Origin: Saccharospirillum sp.
GTDB taxonomy: Bacteria; Pseudomonadota; Gammaproteobacteria; Pseudomonadales; Natronospirillaceae
NCBI GenBank assembly: GCA_018402545.1
Contig: JAGYIL010000001.1
Location: 620,001 to 684,000, forward strand
Length of the DNA stretch: 64,000 nucleotides
Direction: 5' to 3'
Shown here: positions 36,820 through 44,371 of the stretch, piece by piece
Numbering within the stretch: the first letter of the stretch is position 1
Layout of the letters: each line of letters starts with the position of its first letter
Translations under genes and position numbers: made by a program
The notes under the pieces: generated by a model
The model's database searches: none
The model's input: only the letters and a program-made list of their open reading frames with translations
What the model was told of the DNA's origin: nothing

Positions 36820-38349
36820 TTATTGTCTCCCGGATTGAATAATCATGGTCATGATCGCTTCTTGCGACGCGTCTGCCTTTGGCATCTCGCCCACCAGTTC
36901 CCCTTCGTTCATCACGTATATCCGGTCGCTGATTCCAAGCAGTTCCGGCATTTCAGAAGAGATGACAATGATGGCTTTGTTCTGGGCAGCCAGATCGTTA
37001 ATGATGCTGTAAATTTCATACTTGGCACCGACGTCGATGCCGCGTGTCGGTTCATCGAGAATCAGCACATCGGGGTCGGTGAACAACCACTTCGACAACA
37101 CCACTTTTTGCTGGTTGCCACCGGAAAGATTCACGGTTTTCTGATTCACGTTGGGGCTTTTGATGTTGATTTTCCGGCGGTACTCTTCCGCTACGGCCTG
37201 TTCATGGTTGTCATCCATCACAAAGCCTTTGCTCACACCGCCGAGGTTGGCCATCGAAATGTTGTGTGAGATTGTGTCGTCCAGCACCAGGCCATAGGTT
37301 TTGCGATCTTCCGTGGCGTAGGCCAGGCCACAGTTAACCGCCTTTTGCACGGTGCCAAGATCGACTTCTCTTCCGTGCAGGCAGGCTTGTCCGGATATTT
37401 TCTGGCCATAGGTTCGGCCGAAAATGCTCATTGCCAGTTCGGTGCGGCCAGAGCCCATCAACCCGGCGATGCCGACAATTTCACCGGCTCGAACATCAAG
37501 GCTGACGTTTTTAATCATCTGCCGGTCGGCTTGCTGTGGGTGGTAGACGTTCCAGTTGCGAATGGTGAAGATCACCTCACCGATGTCGGGGGTTCGCGGC
37601 GGGAAACGGTCCGACAGATCGCGACCGACCATATCGGCGACGATGCGGTTTTCACTGATCGGCTCTTTCGAGCAATCGAGTCGGCTGACGGCCGCGCCAT
37701 CGCGAATCACGGTGACGGTATCGGCTACTTTTCGAATCTCATTGAGCTTGTGGGAAATCAGAATGGAGGTAATGCCATGGCGTTTGAACTCGAGCAATAG
37801 ATCGAGCAAGGCGTCACTTTCTTTTTCATTCAGGCTGGCAGTGGGTTCGTCAAGTATCAGCAGTTTGACGTCTTTCGACAGTGCCTTGGCGATCTCCACC
37901 AACTGCTGCTTGCCCACCCCGATATTACTAACCAGGGTGCCGGGTGGTTCGCTTAGGCCCACTTTGGCCAGCAGGCCTTCGGTTTGGGAAAAGGTTCTTG
38001 GCCAGTCAATAATGCCGTTGGCGGTTTGTTCGTTACCGAGATAAATGTTTTCGGCAATCGACAGCAGCGGCACCAATGCCAGCTCCTGGTGAATAATAAT
38101 GATGCCGAGCGCTTCGCTGTCAGAAATGTTTTTAAATTCGCGCTTTTCGCCCTGAAACAGAATGTCGCCGTCGTAAGTGCCGTGCGGATAAACACCGCTT
38201 ACGACTTTCATCAGCGTCGATTTACCGGCGCCGTTCTCGCCAACCAAGGCGTGAATCTCGCCATCCCTGACCTGAATGCTGACGCCGTCCAACGCCTTCA
38301 CACCCGGAAAGGTCTTGGTGATGTGGCGCATTTCGAGGATGGTATCCAC
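36820..38349 (-). CDS. gguA: Pentose ABC transporter ATPase, duplicated cassette (GguA/XylG-like)
   Basis: 509-residue tandem ATPase of the CUT2 family. First cassette: Walker A Gly-Glu-Asn-Gly-Ala-Gly-Lys-Ser-Thr near residue 40 and Leu-Leu-Ile-Leu-Asp-Glu-Pro-Thr. Second cassette: degenerate Walker A (Gly-Leu-Met-Gly-Ser-Gly-Arg-Thr-Glu), signature Leu-Ser-Gly-Gly-Asn-Gln-Gln-Lys and Asp-Glu-Pro-Thr-Arg-Gly-Ile-Asp, the usual asymmetry of this family. The GTG at 38349 has GAGGG six bases upstream and is preferred over an in-frame start at 38412. Confidence 0.92.
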   Translation of the reverse strand: MDTILEMRHITKTFPGVKALDGVSIQVRDGEIHALVGENGAGKSTLMKVVSGVYPHGTYDGDILFQGEKREFKNISDSEALGIIIIHQELALVPLLSIAENIYLGNEQTANGIIDWPRTFSQTEGLLAKVGLSEPPGTLVSNIGVGKQQLVEIAKALSKDVKLLILDEPTASLNEKESDALLDLLLEFKRHGITSILISHKLNEIRKVADTVTVIRDGAAVSRLDCSKEPISENRIVADMVGRDLSDRFPPRTPDIGEVIFTIRNWNVYHPQQADRQMIKNVSLDVRAGEIVGIAGLMGSGRTELAMSIFGRTYGQKISGQACLHGREVDLGTVQKAVNCGLAYATEDRKTYGLVLDDTISHNISMANLGGVSKGFVMDDNHEQAVAEEYRRKINIKSPNVNQKTVNLSGGNQQKVVLSKWLFTDPDVLILDEPTRGIDVGAKYEIYSIINDLAAQNKAIIVISSEMPELLGISDRIYVMNEGELVGEMPKADASQEAIMTMIIQSGRQ

Positions 38350-38398
38350 AGAGTGCCCTCGTCGTAACTGCGTTAATCGAAAACAGACGCGACCCACA

Positions 38399-38448
38399 GT
38401 GACCCGGCACAAAAGGCCAGGTCACCGCGGCAAGGCTCACGCCTTGCC
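38399..38448 (-). other. Tandem hairpins between binding-protein and ATPase genes
   Basis: GGCAAGGC/GCCTTGCC with a TCAC loop (38429-38448) and a second GTGACC/GGTCAC stem (38399-38425). They follow the binding-protein gene in transcription direction and probably protect its mRNA or attenuate the downstream genes. Confidence 0.6.
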
Positions 38449-38476
38449 AGGTGCGTCGTTAGTCGGGAAAGCCCGC

Positions 38477-39535
38477 TTAGCGGATGTCGTCCATGTCGTA
38501 ATAACCGCTGTCGATCAGAACGCTTTCCCAGTTGGAAGCATCCACACTGACGGGTTTCAGCAGGTAGGAAGGCACCACTTTAATGCCGTTGTCGTAGGTT
38601 GAGGTGTCGTTGATTTCCGGGTCGCTGCCCTCGAACAGAGAGTCGACCATGCCAACGGTCACTCGGGCCAGTTCGCGGGTGTCTTTAAACACCGTCATGG
38701 TTTGCTCACCGGCAAGAATGGATTTTACCGACGGGACTTCAGCATCCTGTCCGGAAATAATCGGCATTGGCAGATCATCAGATCCATAACCCACGCCTTT
38801 CAGCGAAGAGATGATGCCAATGCTCAGGCCATCGTACGGAGACAGCACCGCATCGACTTCTTCATCGGAGTAGTAGGCGCTCAGCAGGTTATCCATACGG
38901 GCCTGGGCGACCGAACCATCCCAGCGCAGGGTAGAGACGGTGTCCATGCCAGTTTGGCCACTTTGCACAACGAGCTGACCGTTATCGATGTAAGGCTGCA
39001 GAACCGACATGGCACCGTTGTAGAAGAAGTAAGCGTTGTTATCGTCCGGTGAACCACCGAACAGTTCTATGTTGAAGGGGCCGTCGCCGTTTTCCAGACC
39101 GAGGGCTTGTTCGATGTAGCCCGCCTGCAGCACACCGACCTGAAAGTTATCGAAGGTGGCGTAATAGTCGACATGTTCGGAGCCCCGAATCAGTCGGTCG
39201 TAGGCCACTACTTCAATGCCCATGCTGGCTGCCTGGTCGAGCGCAGACGAGAGCGTGGTGCCATCAATAGAGGCAATTACCAGAACGTCCACACCTTTCA
39301 CGATCATGTTTTCGATCTGTGACAGCTGGGTAGGAATATCGTCTTCGGCGTATTGCAGTTCAGTGTCGTAACCGGCTTCTTCAAACTGCGCCACCATGCT
39401 TTCGCCATCGGAAATCCAGCGAGCCGACGACTTGGTGGGCATGGAAATGCCAACCGTTTCAGCAATGGCGATACCAGAGAAAGCAATTGAACAGGACATG
39501 ACTGCGGCCGCGAGCGCGGTGGTAGGGTTTTTCAT
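38477..39535 (-). CDS. chvE: ChvE/XylF-like sugar-binding protein
   Basis: 352-residue periplasmic binding protein of the ribose/xylose type (type 4 family). Signal peptide 1-25 ends Ile-Ala-Ile-Ala before Glu26. The mature start [13 protein letters not shown] and the later Gly-Gln-Asp-Ala-Glu and Asn-Asp-Thr-Ser-Thr-Tyr-Asp-Asn-Gly blocks match ChvE-type multiple-sugar binders of arabinose, xylose, galactose and fucose. First gene of the transporter operon, with operator-like site O4 about 150 bases upstream. Confidence 0.9.
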   Translation of the reverse strand: MKNPTTALAAAVMSCSIAFSGIAIAETVGISMPTKSSARWISDGESMVAQFEEAGYDTELQYAEDDIPTQLSQIENMIVKGVDVLVIASIDGTTLSSALDQAASMGIEVVAYDRLIRGSEHVDYYATFDNFQVGVLQAGYIEQALGLENGDGPFNIELFGGSPDDNNAYFFYNGAMSVLQPYIDNGQLVVQSGQTGMDTVSTLRWDGSVAQARMDNLLSAYYSDEEVDAVLSPYDGLSIGIISSLKGVGYGSDDLPMPIISGQDAEVPSVKSILAGEQTMTVFKDTRELARVTVGMVDSLFEGSDPEINDTSTYDNGIKVVPSYLLKPVSVDASNWESVLIDSGYYDMDDIR

Positions 39536-39690
39536 TGTTGTCTCCCTGGGCGATGGGTGGGGTCGGTCGAGTGCCGGTCCGTTCCTCAGCGCCTGGTTTA
39601 TTGTTGTTTGAGTAAGCTAATCAGATTGGTAAGGGCCGTCTGTTTGCTGAAACCGCTCGCAGACCAGGTGCTTACCAACCACCAGCTAGC

Positions 39691-39717
39691 TTGATATGTA
39701 ATATAATATAATAAGAT
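39691..39717. promoter_or_regulatory. Operator-like site O4 upstream of the transporter operon
   Basis: TATGTAATATAATATAATAAG. Read on the minus strand it aligns with O3 (TTATTATATTATATTACA against CTATTATATTAATATATTACA), placing the importer under the same putative control as the catabolic genes. Confidence 0.5.
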
Positions 39718-39743
39718 GAAAGGCGCAAACCACAGAAGCATTA

Positions 39744-39969
39744 CCGTTCGCCCTGAGCGTGTCGAAGGGTCTCGGGTATCAAGGCCAACCACTGGTTAAA
39801 CTCGCTCCCCAAGGGGGTTCGACAAGCTCACCCCGAACGGAATTCACGAGGGTGGTTGATTCACACCAAACCCGTTCGCCCTGAGCCTGTCGAAGGGCCT
39901 TGGGGAGCATGACCAGCCTCCGGTTAAACCTCATCCCCAAGGGGGTTCGACAAGCTCACCCCGAACGGA
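39744..39969. repeat. REP-like cluster D2 (four alternating units)
   Basis: Units at 39744-39776, 39806-39841, 39871-39907 and 39934-39969 alternate in orientation. The first and third carry GCCCT/AGGGC arms, the second and fourth GGGG/CCCC arms, all around the loop TTCGACA(A/G)GCTCA or its complement. A decayed fifth unit is visible at about 40000-40030. The cluster separates the divergent chvE-like gene and thiL. Confidence 0.87.
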
Positions 39970-40072
39970 AGATGCTTTAGGCTCCATTGGGCTACCCCCA
40001 TTTTCCTTGGACCTGTCGAAGAGCCCCAGGCTGCAGCTTGCCTTTCCCCGGCCGCAACGCCACACTCCCGCC

Positions 40073-41017
40073 ATGAACGAATTCGAGCTCATAGAGCATT
40101 ATTTTGGCGGCTGGCGCGGTGCCCATCCTGATCTGATACTGGGGCAGGGTGACGACTGCCTGATCTGGCACCCGCGCCGGGCAACGGTGATGTCGATTGA
40201 TACCGCCGTCGCCGGCCGGCACTTTCCCGAAACGGCTACCGGCGCCCAGGCCGCCCAGCGAGCCTTTCTGCCCGCGCTCAGCGACCTGGCTGCCATGGGC
40301 GCCGAACCGGCGTTCTTTACCCTCGCCCTCACCTTGCCTAGCCCGATTGACCACACCTGGCTCGAAGCATTCGCCGGTCGTTTGCGTGAACTCAGCGAGC
40401 ACTATGGCCTGGTGCTGGCCGGGGGCGACACTACCTCGGGCCCGGCCCGGGTGATCAGCCTGCAAATGCACGGCCTGGTCGATGCACCGTTGCAGCGCAG
40501 TGGCGTACAACCGAACGATGACCTCTGGGTCTCGGGTTTTCCCGGGCGTGCGGCTGCCGCCTTGCCAGCGGTGCTCAACCCGGCCCGGGCCTCGGCGCCC
40601 GACGACTGGCTGGCGGCCTACTGGGCACCCGAACCACGCCTTGAACTGGGGCAGCGGTTAATCGGCCTGGCCAGCGCGGCCATAGATGTGTCGGATGGCC
40701 TGGCGGCCGACTGCGGGCACCTGGCCAAAGCCAGTGGCCTGACCCTGGTGATCGATACCGACACACTGCCGCAAGCCCCCAGTTTCAGTGGCTACCCCGA
40801 AGAAGAGGTGTTGTCGTGGATACTGAGCGGGGGCGACGACTACGAACTGGCCTTTACCGCCGCCCCCGGTCAGCGCGACGCCATTGTGGCCCTGGCTGCA
40901 ACGCTCAATTTGCCGCTCACCCGAATCGGCCAGGCACAGACAGGCGACGGCCAGGCGCTGATTCGGCATAATGGCGAGGCTCACGGCCTGAGTGAGACAG
41001 GCTTTCAACACTTCTGA
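40073..41017 (+). CDS. thiL: Thiamine-monophosphate kinase
   Basis: Phosphorylates thiamine monophosphate to thiamine pyrophosphate. 314 residues from ATG 40073; the N terminus Asn-Glu-Phe-Glu-Leu-Ile-Glu-His-Tyr-Phe is the family standard, so the longer frame from 40007, which begins inside the decayed REP unit, is rejected. Metal-binding Gly-Gln-Gly-Asp-Asp-Cys, Ser-Ile-Asp-Thr, Ser-Asp-Leu-Ala-Ala-Met-Gly and Gly-Gly-Asp-Thr-Thr motifs are intact, as is Asp-Val-Ser-Asp-Gly-Leu. Followed 30 bases later by pgpA, as in many gammaproteobacteria; the usual upstream nusB/ribH are not here. Confidence 0.93.
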   Translation: MNEFELIEHYFGGWRGAHPDLILGQGDDCLIWHPRRATVMSIDTAVAGRHFPETATGAQAAQRAFLPALSDLAAMGAEPAFFTLALTLPSPIDHTWLEAFAGRLRELSEHYGLVLAGGDTTSGPARVISLQMHGLVDAPLQRSGVQPNDDLWVSGFPGRAAAALPAVLNPARASAPDDWLAAYWAPEPRLELGQRLIGLASAAIDVSDGLAADCGHLAKASGLTLVIDTDTLPQAPSFSGYPEEEVLSWILSGGDDYELAFTAAPGQRDAIVALAATLNLPLTRIGQAQTGDGQALIRHNGEAHGLSETGFQHF

Positions 41018-41046
41018 CCCGACCGCTTATCAACAGGATGTAACGG

Positions 41047-41526
41047 ATGATTGAACCGAGTGCCCGCCGCTGGCATAACCACTGGACTCATTTTCTAGCC
41101 TTCGGCCTGGGCAGTGGCGCCGCGCCCAAAGCGCCCGGCACCTTCGGCACCCTGGCGGCCATTCCCTTGTTCCTGCTGCTCTCACTGCTGCCGCTCTGGC
41201 TCTACCTGTTTGTGGTGGTGGCGTCGTTCATTCTGGGCTGTTACCTCTGCGACCGTGTATCCCGAGACATGGGCGTGCACGACCACGGCGGCATCGTCTG
41301 GGATGAGTTTGTAGGCTTCTGGATCACCATGATCGCCGTGCCGGTCAGCCTATGGACGGTCGTGCTGGGGTTCATCCTGTTCCGGATATTCGACATCATC
41401 AAACCCTGGCCCATCGGCTGGCTAGACCGGCGCGTTGAAGGCGGGCTGGGCATCATGATAGATGACGTCATTGCAGGTATTTTTGCAGGCGTGATATTGC
41501 ATTTGCTGATGTGGGTGGTTTTGTAA
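41047..41526 (+). CDS. pgpA: Phosphatidylglycerophosphatase A
   Basis: Dephosphorylates phosphatidylglycerol phosphate in the inner membrane. 159 residues with four hydrophobic helices. The signature Gly-Ser-Gly-Ala-Ala-Pro-Lys-Ala-Pro-Gly-Thr-Phe-Gly-Thr lies at 23-36 and the catalytic Asp-Glu pair in Val-Trp-Asp-Glu-Phe-Val-Gly near residue 84. ACAGGATG precedes the start. Co-transcribed with thiL. Confidence 0.94.
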   Translation: MIEPSARRWHNHWTHFLAFGLGSGAAPKAPGTFGTLAAIPLFLLLSLLPLWLYLFVVVASFILGCYLCDRVSRDMGVHDHGGIVWDEFVGFWITMIAVPVSLWTVVLGFILFRIFDIIKPWPIGWLDRRVEGGLGIMIDDVIAGIFAGVILHLLMWVVL

Positions 41527-41554
41527 AAAGCGAAGAGTTGCCACTGGAGACCAG

Positions 41555-41682
41555 CGTTGGATGACGGGTATGCCTCTGAGGGGTAGTCCGCAGCATGGAT
41601 CGGTCCGACGCCTCGGCTGCGGCCTAGGCTCCATGGACGGATCTACGCCGACCCCTCAGAGGTATACCCGTTAGCCGACGCG
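41555..41682 (+). repeat. Long hairpin repeat R3
   Basis: Arms 41564-41584 and 41651-41671 pair over 21 bp with one G-T wobble, and the pairing continues imperfectly outward. Core words AGTCCGCAGCATGGAT, GCTGCGGCCTAGGC, CCATGGACGGAT and TACGCCGACCCC are present, plus an extra GGTCCGACGCCTCGG insertion. Lies between the convergent genes pgpA and ptsP. Confidence 0.85.
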
Positions 41683-41695
41683 AACCACAGCCACC

Positions 41696-43954
41696 TTACT
41701 GAATGAGAGCACCGAGCCCAAGTTCGCGGATATGGGCGTTGATCATGTCTCGCAGGTCTTGCTCGGTGCGGCAGTTTTGGGCGCGGTCGAGCAGGCTGAC
41801 GCAGTCGCTCATGTGCAGATAGCGGATTAGCCATTTGATGCGGGGCAGGTGGAAGGCCGAGAGGCTCAGGGTGCGAACACCCATGCCCAGCAGGAGTACC
41901 ACCGCGACCGGGTCGGTCGCCATTTCCCCGCAGATGCTCACTGGCAAATTCAGCCGCTTGCACTCGCGCACCAGTCCGCGCAGGGCGCTGATCACCGCCG
42001 GGTGCAGGTGGCTGTAGAGAGACGCTACCTTGGGGTTGTTGCGGTCGACCGCCAGCAGATACTGGGTGAGGTCGTTGGAGCCGATGGATACGAAATCGAT
42101 GGTGTCGCGCAGGCGTGGCAACAGCCAGAGCACGGCGGGCACTTCCACCATAATGCCGACCGGCGGTTTGCTGACCGGGTAGCCCTCTTCCTTCAACTGA
42201 GCGACGGCCTCATCGACAATGGCATGGAACCGCTCCAGCTCGTCTTCACGACTGAGCATCGGGATCATCAGTTGCAGGTTGTCGTTATCGACGTTCGCGA
42301 TCAGCATGGCGCGAATCTGGTCGAGCAGAATGTTGCGGTAATCGAGCGTGAAGCGCACACCGCGCCAGCCGAGAAACGGGTTCTGCTCCTTGATCGGGAA
42401 ATAGGGCAGGGCCTTGTCGCCGCCAATGTCGAGGGTGCGCATCACCACCGGCTTGGGTGAATAGGCGCTGAGCACGCCCCGGTAAATGCGCACCTGTTCT
42501 TCCTCGGTCGGGAAGGTATTGTGCGCCATGAACGGAATTTCCGAGCGATACAGGCCGATGCCTTCTGCGCCTCGTTCCAGACCCGGCGTAATGTCGGCCA
42601 GCAGACCGGTGTTGGTGTACAACCGAACCCGTTGCCCGTCTTTGCTCTCTGCCGGCAGGCTCTTCAAATGCGACAAGTCCGCCTGCAGGGCTTTTTCCTG
42701 CCGCGCCATGCGCTGAAATTCGTTCAGCAACACTACCGGCGGGTGGCCGATGACCAGGCCACGGTAACCATCGATGATGATTTCGGTTTTATCGAGGCTG
42801 CTCAGGTCTTCATCGCCAATGCCCACCACGGCGGGAATACCCAGCGCATTGGCCAGCACGGCCGTGTGCGACAACGCCGAGCCTTCCAGGCTGACAATGC
42901 CGACCAGCTTATCGTGATCGATGCGGGTAAAGTGCGAGATGTTGATCTCGCGGCCCACCAGAATCACCGGGTTTTCCGGCTGCATGCGCTCATTGAGTTC
43001 TTCGTGCAAATGCCGGTAAACCCGCACCCCCAACACCCGCAAATCTTCCGCCCGGGCTTTCAGGTAGGGGTCGTCCATGGCTTCGAATACGGCAATCTGG
43101 CTGAGCATGGCCCGTTTAAGTGCGGTGCTGGCGCTGACACCCAGCTGAATTTCTTCGGCAATGGCCTGTTTCAGTTCCGGGCTTTGCAGCAACAATTTAT
43201 AGACGTCGAGCAGTGAATTCAGAGTGTCGTTGCTGTTGCTGCCGAGCTGGTCGAGGCCGGTATCGAGTTCATCCCGGGTGTCGGCCATGGCTTCGGCAAT
43301 GCGTTGCTGTTCAAATTCAATGCTGGTGCCGTCGCGCTCGGGAATGTCGTCGAGGCGCACATCGTCTTTCACCAGCCAGGCGGTCGCTATCTGAATGCCG
43401 GGGGCGCCTTTAATGCCCTGAAAACGCAATACCGAAACGTGATCGTCCGTCACCGCCGGGCGAGTGGCTTTTTTCAGGTTGCCGGCAAGGCTGCCCGCCA
43501 TGTGCGCGGCCATGGTGATCAGAAAGGCTTCTTCTTCCTCGGTAAAACGCCGGGTCTCCTGCACCTGCACCACCAGCACGCCGAGCGTCTGGCCCAGGTG
43601 AATGATGGGTACCCCCAGAAAGCCCTGAAAGTCCTCTTCACCGGTCTGTTCGAAATAGCGAAAGCGCGGGTGGTGTTCGGCGTTATCGAGGTTCAGCGGG
43701 TGCTGGCGCTGGGCAATGGTGCCCACCAGGCCCTGGCCGGGCGCCATGCGCGTGGTGCCGATAGACTCTTCCGACAAACCCAGCGTGGCCGTCAATACCA
43801 GTTCACCCTGCTCATCCATCACATAGAGGCTGCACACGTCCACCTTCAGGGCCGTGCGAATGCGCTCCACGATCAGACGCATCAGCGATGCGCTGTCCGG
43901 CGCCTGGGCGGCGGAGATCAGGATGCGTTTGGCGGTAATCAGCGGGTTGAGCAT
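41696..43954 (-). CDS. ptsP: PEP-protein phosphotransferase of the nitrogen PTS (PtsP)
   Basis: Enzyme I of the regulatory nitrogen phosphotransfer chain: takes phosphate from phosphoenolpyruvate and passes it to NPr. 752 residues: GAF domain at about 1-150, then PEP-utiliser N-terminal and phosphohistidine domains with active His363 in Gly-Ser-Ala-Leu-Ser-His-Thr-Ala-Val-Leu, and the C-terminal TIM barrel with Gly-Ser-Asn-Asp-Leu-Thr-Gln-Tyr and Cys-Gly-Glu-Met-Ala active-site blocks. The GAF domain of such proteins senses nitrogen status. Monocistronic here; the rppH gene that often precedes ptsP is absent. Confidence 0.95.
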   Translation of the reverse strand: MLNPLITAKRILISAAQAPDSASLMRLIVERIRTALKVDVCSLYVMDEQGELVLTATLGLSEESIGTTRMAPGQGLVGTIAQRQHPLNLDNAEHHPRFRYFEQTGEEDFQGFLGVPIIHLGQTLGVLVVQVQETRRFTEEEEAFLITMAAHMAGSLAGNLKKATRPAVTDDHVSVLRFQGIKGAPGIQIATAWLVKDDVRLDDIPERDGTSIEFEQQRIAEAMADTRDELDTGLDQLGSNSNDTLNSLLDVYKLLLQSPELKQAIAEEIQLGVSASTALKRAMLSQIAVFEAMDDPYLKARAEDLRVLGVRVYRHLHEELNERMQPENPVILVGREINISHFTRIDHDKLVGIVSLEGSALSHTAVLANALGIPAVVGIGDEDLSSLDKTEIIIDGYRGLVIGHPPVVLLNEFQRMARQEKALQADLSHLKSLPAESKDGQRVRLYTNTGLLADITPGLERGAEGIGLYRSEIPFMAHNTFPTEEEQVRIYRGVLSAYSPKPVVMRTLDIGGDKALPYFPIKEQNPFLGWRGVRFTLDYRNILLDQIRAMLIANVDNDNLQLMIPMLSREDELERFHAIVDEAVAQLKEEGYPVSKPPVGIMVEVPAVLWLLPRLRDTIDFVSIGSNDLTQYLLAVDRNNPKVASLYSHLHPAVISALRGLVRECKRLNLPVSICGEMATDPVAVVLLLGMGVRTLSLSAFHLPRIKWLIRYLHMSDCVSLLDRAQNCRTEQDLRDMINAHIRELGLGALIQ

Positions 43955-44371
43955 GGATGTCCTGTGGCCAAGCGGTCAATCGGAAAGTGAGTCATAGCGC
44001 TATTGTCGCTGGTTTTTGGGTTGAGCACCACTGGTCCTTGGTGGCACCCGGGTGTGGGCGACTGATCATTTCATGCACTTTGATGAACACTATCAGTCGC
44101 TTCACAACAGGCTCTGGCGCTAAGGTTTAATCACCTGATTAATGACTCAGGTTTCAGAGTTTGCTTTGGCATATCGGTAATGGTCCGCGCCGGATGCCTG
44201 GGATGCCTCTGTGGGGTCGGCGTAGATCTGTCCATGGCGGTCCGACGTCTCGGGCCTAGACCGCAGCATCCATGCTGCGGACTACCCCACAGAGGCACCC
44301 CAGGCACCCGCCGCTGGTCTTCCGTGCAAACACTGGCACTTGAGTCTTACCCTTTACCAAGGAGAACCACA
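43955..44371. other. Intergenic region between ptsP and the RND exporter gene
   Basis: 417 bp between divergent genes. The first 220 bp show no clear signal beyond scattered short inverted repeats; hairpin R4 occupies 44187-44316, and an AAGGAG ribosome-binding site precedes the exporter start. Confidence 0.6.
44187..44316 (-). repeat. Long hairpin repeat R4
   Basis: Arms 44195-44216 and 44285-44306 pair over 22 bp with one wobble. Orientation is opposite to R1-R3. Read on the minus strand the core gives AGTCCGCAGCATGGATGCTG, CGGTCTAGGC, CGAGACGTCGGACCG, CCATGGACAG and TACGCCGACCCC; the CGAGACGTCGGACCG part is shared with R1. It lies between divergent genes. Confidence 0.85.

Larger units (their letters stand above)
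39536..40072. other. Intergenic region between chvE-like gene and thiL
   Basis: The 537 bp hold operator-like site O4 and, from 39744 on, a cluster of four REP-like units plus a decayed fifth. The thiL start has no strong Shine-Dalgarno. No further gene is supported. Confidence 0.6.

Noticed and set aside
39744-39969. Possible CRISPR array
   Set aside because: Units alternate in orientation, differ in stem type and have irregular spacers; there are no cas genes.
40007-40072. thiL starting at 40007
   Set aside because: The extra residues come from a decayed REP unit; the family N terminus begins at ATG 40073.
41555-41682. Hairpin elements as integron attC sites
   Set aside because: attC sites have conserved simple sites at the ends and a variable centre; these have a conserved centre and variable arms, and no integrase gene is seen.
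44180-44371. N-terminal extension of the RND exporter starting within hairpin R4
   Set aside because: The residues are repeat-derived and not conserved; ATG 44372 has an ideal Shine-Dalgarno.
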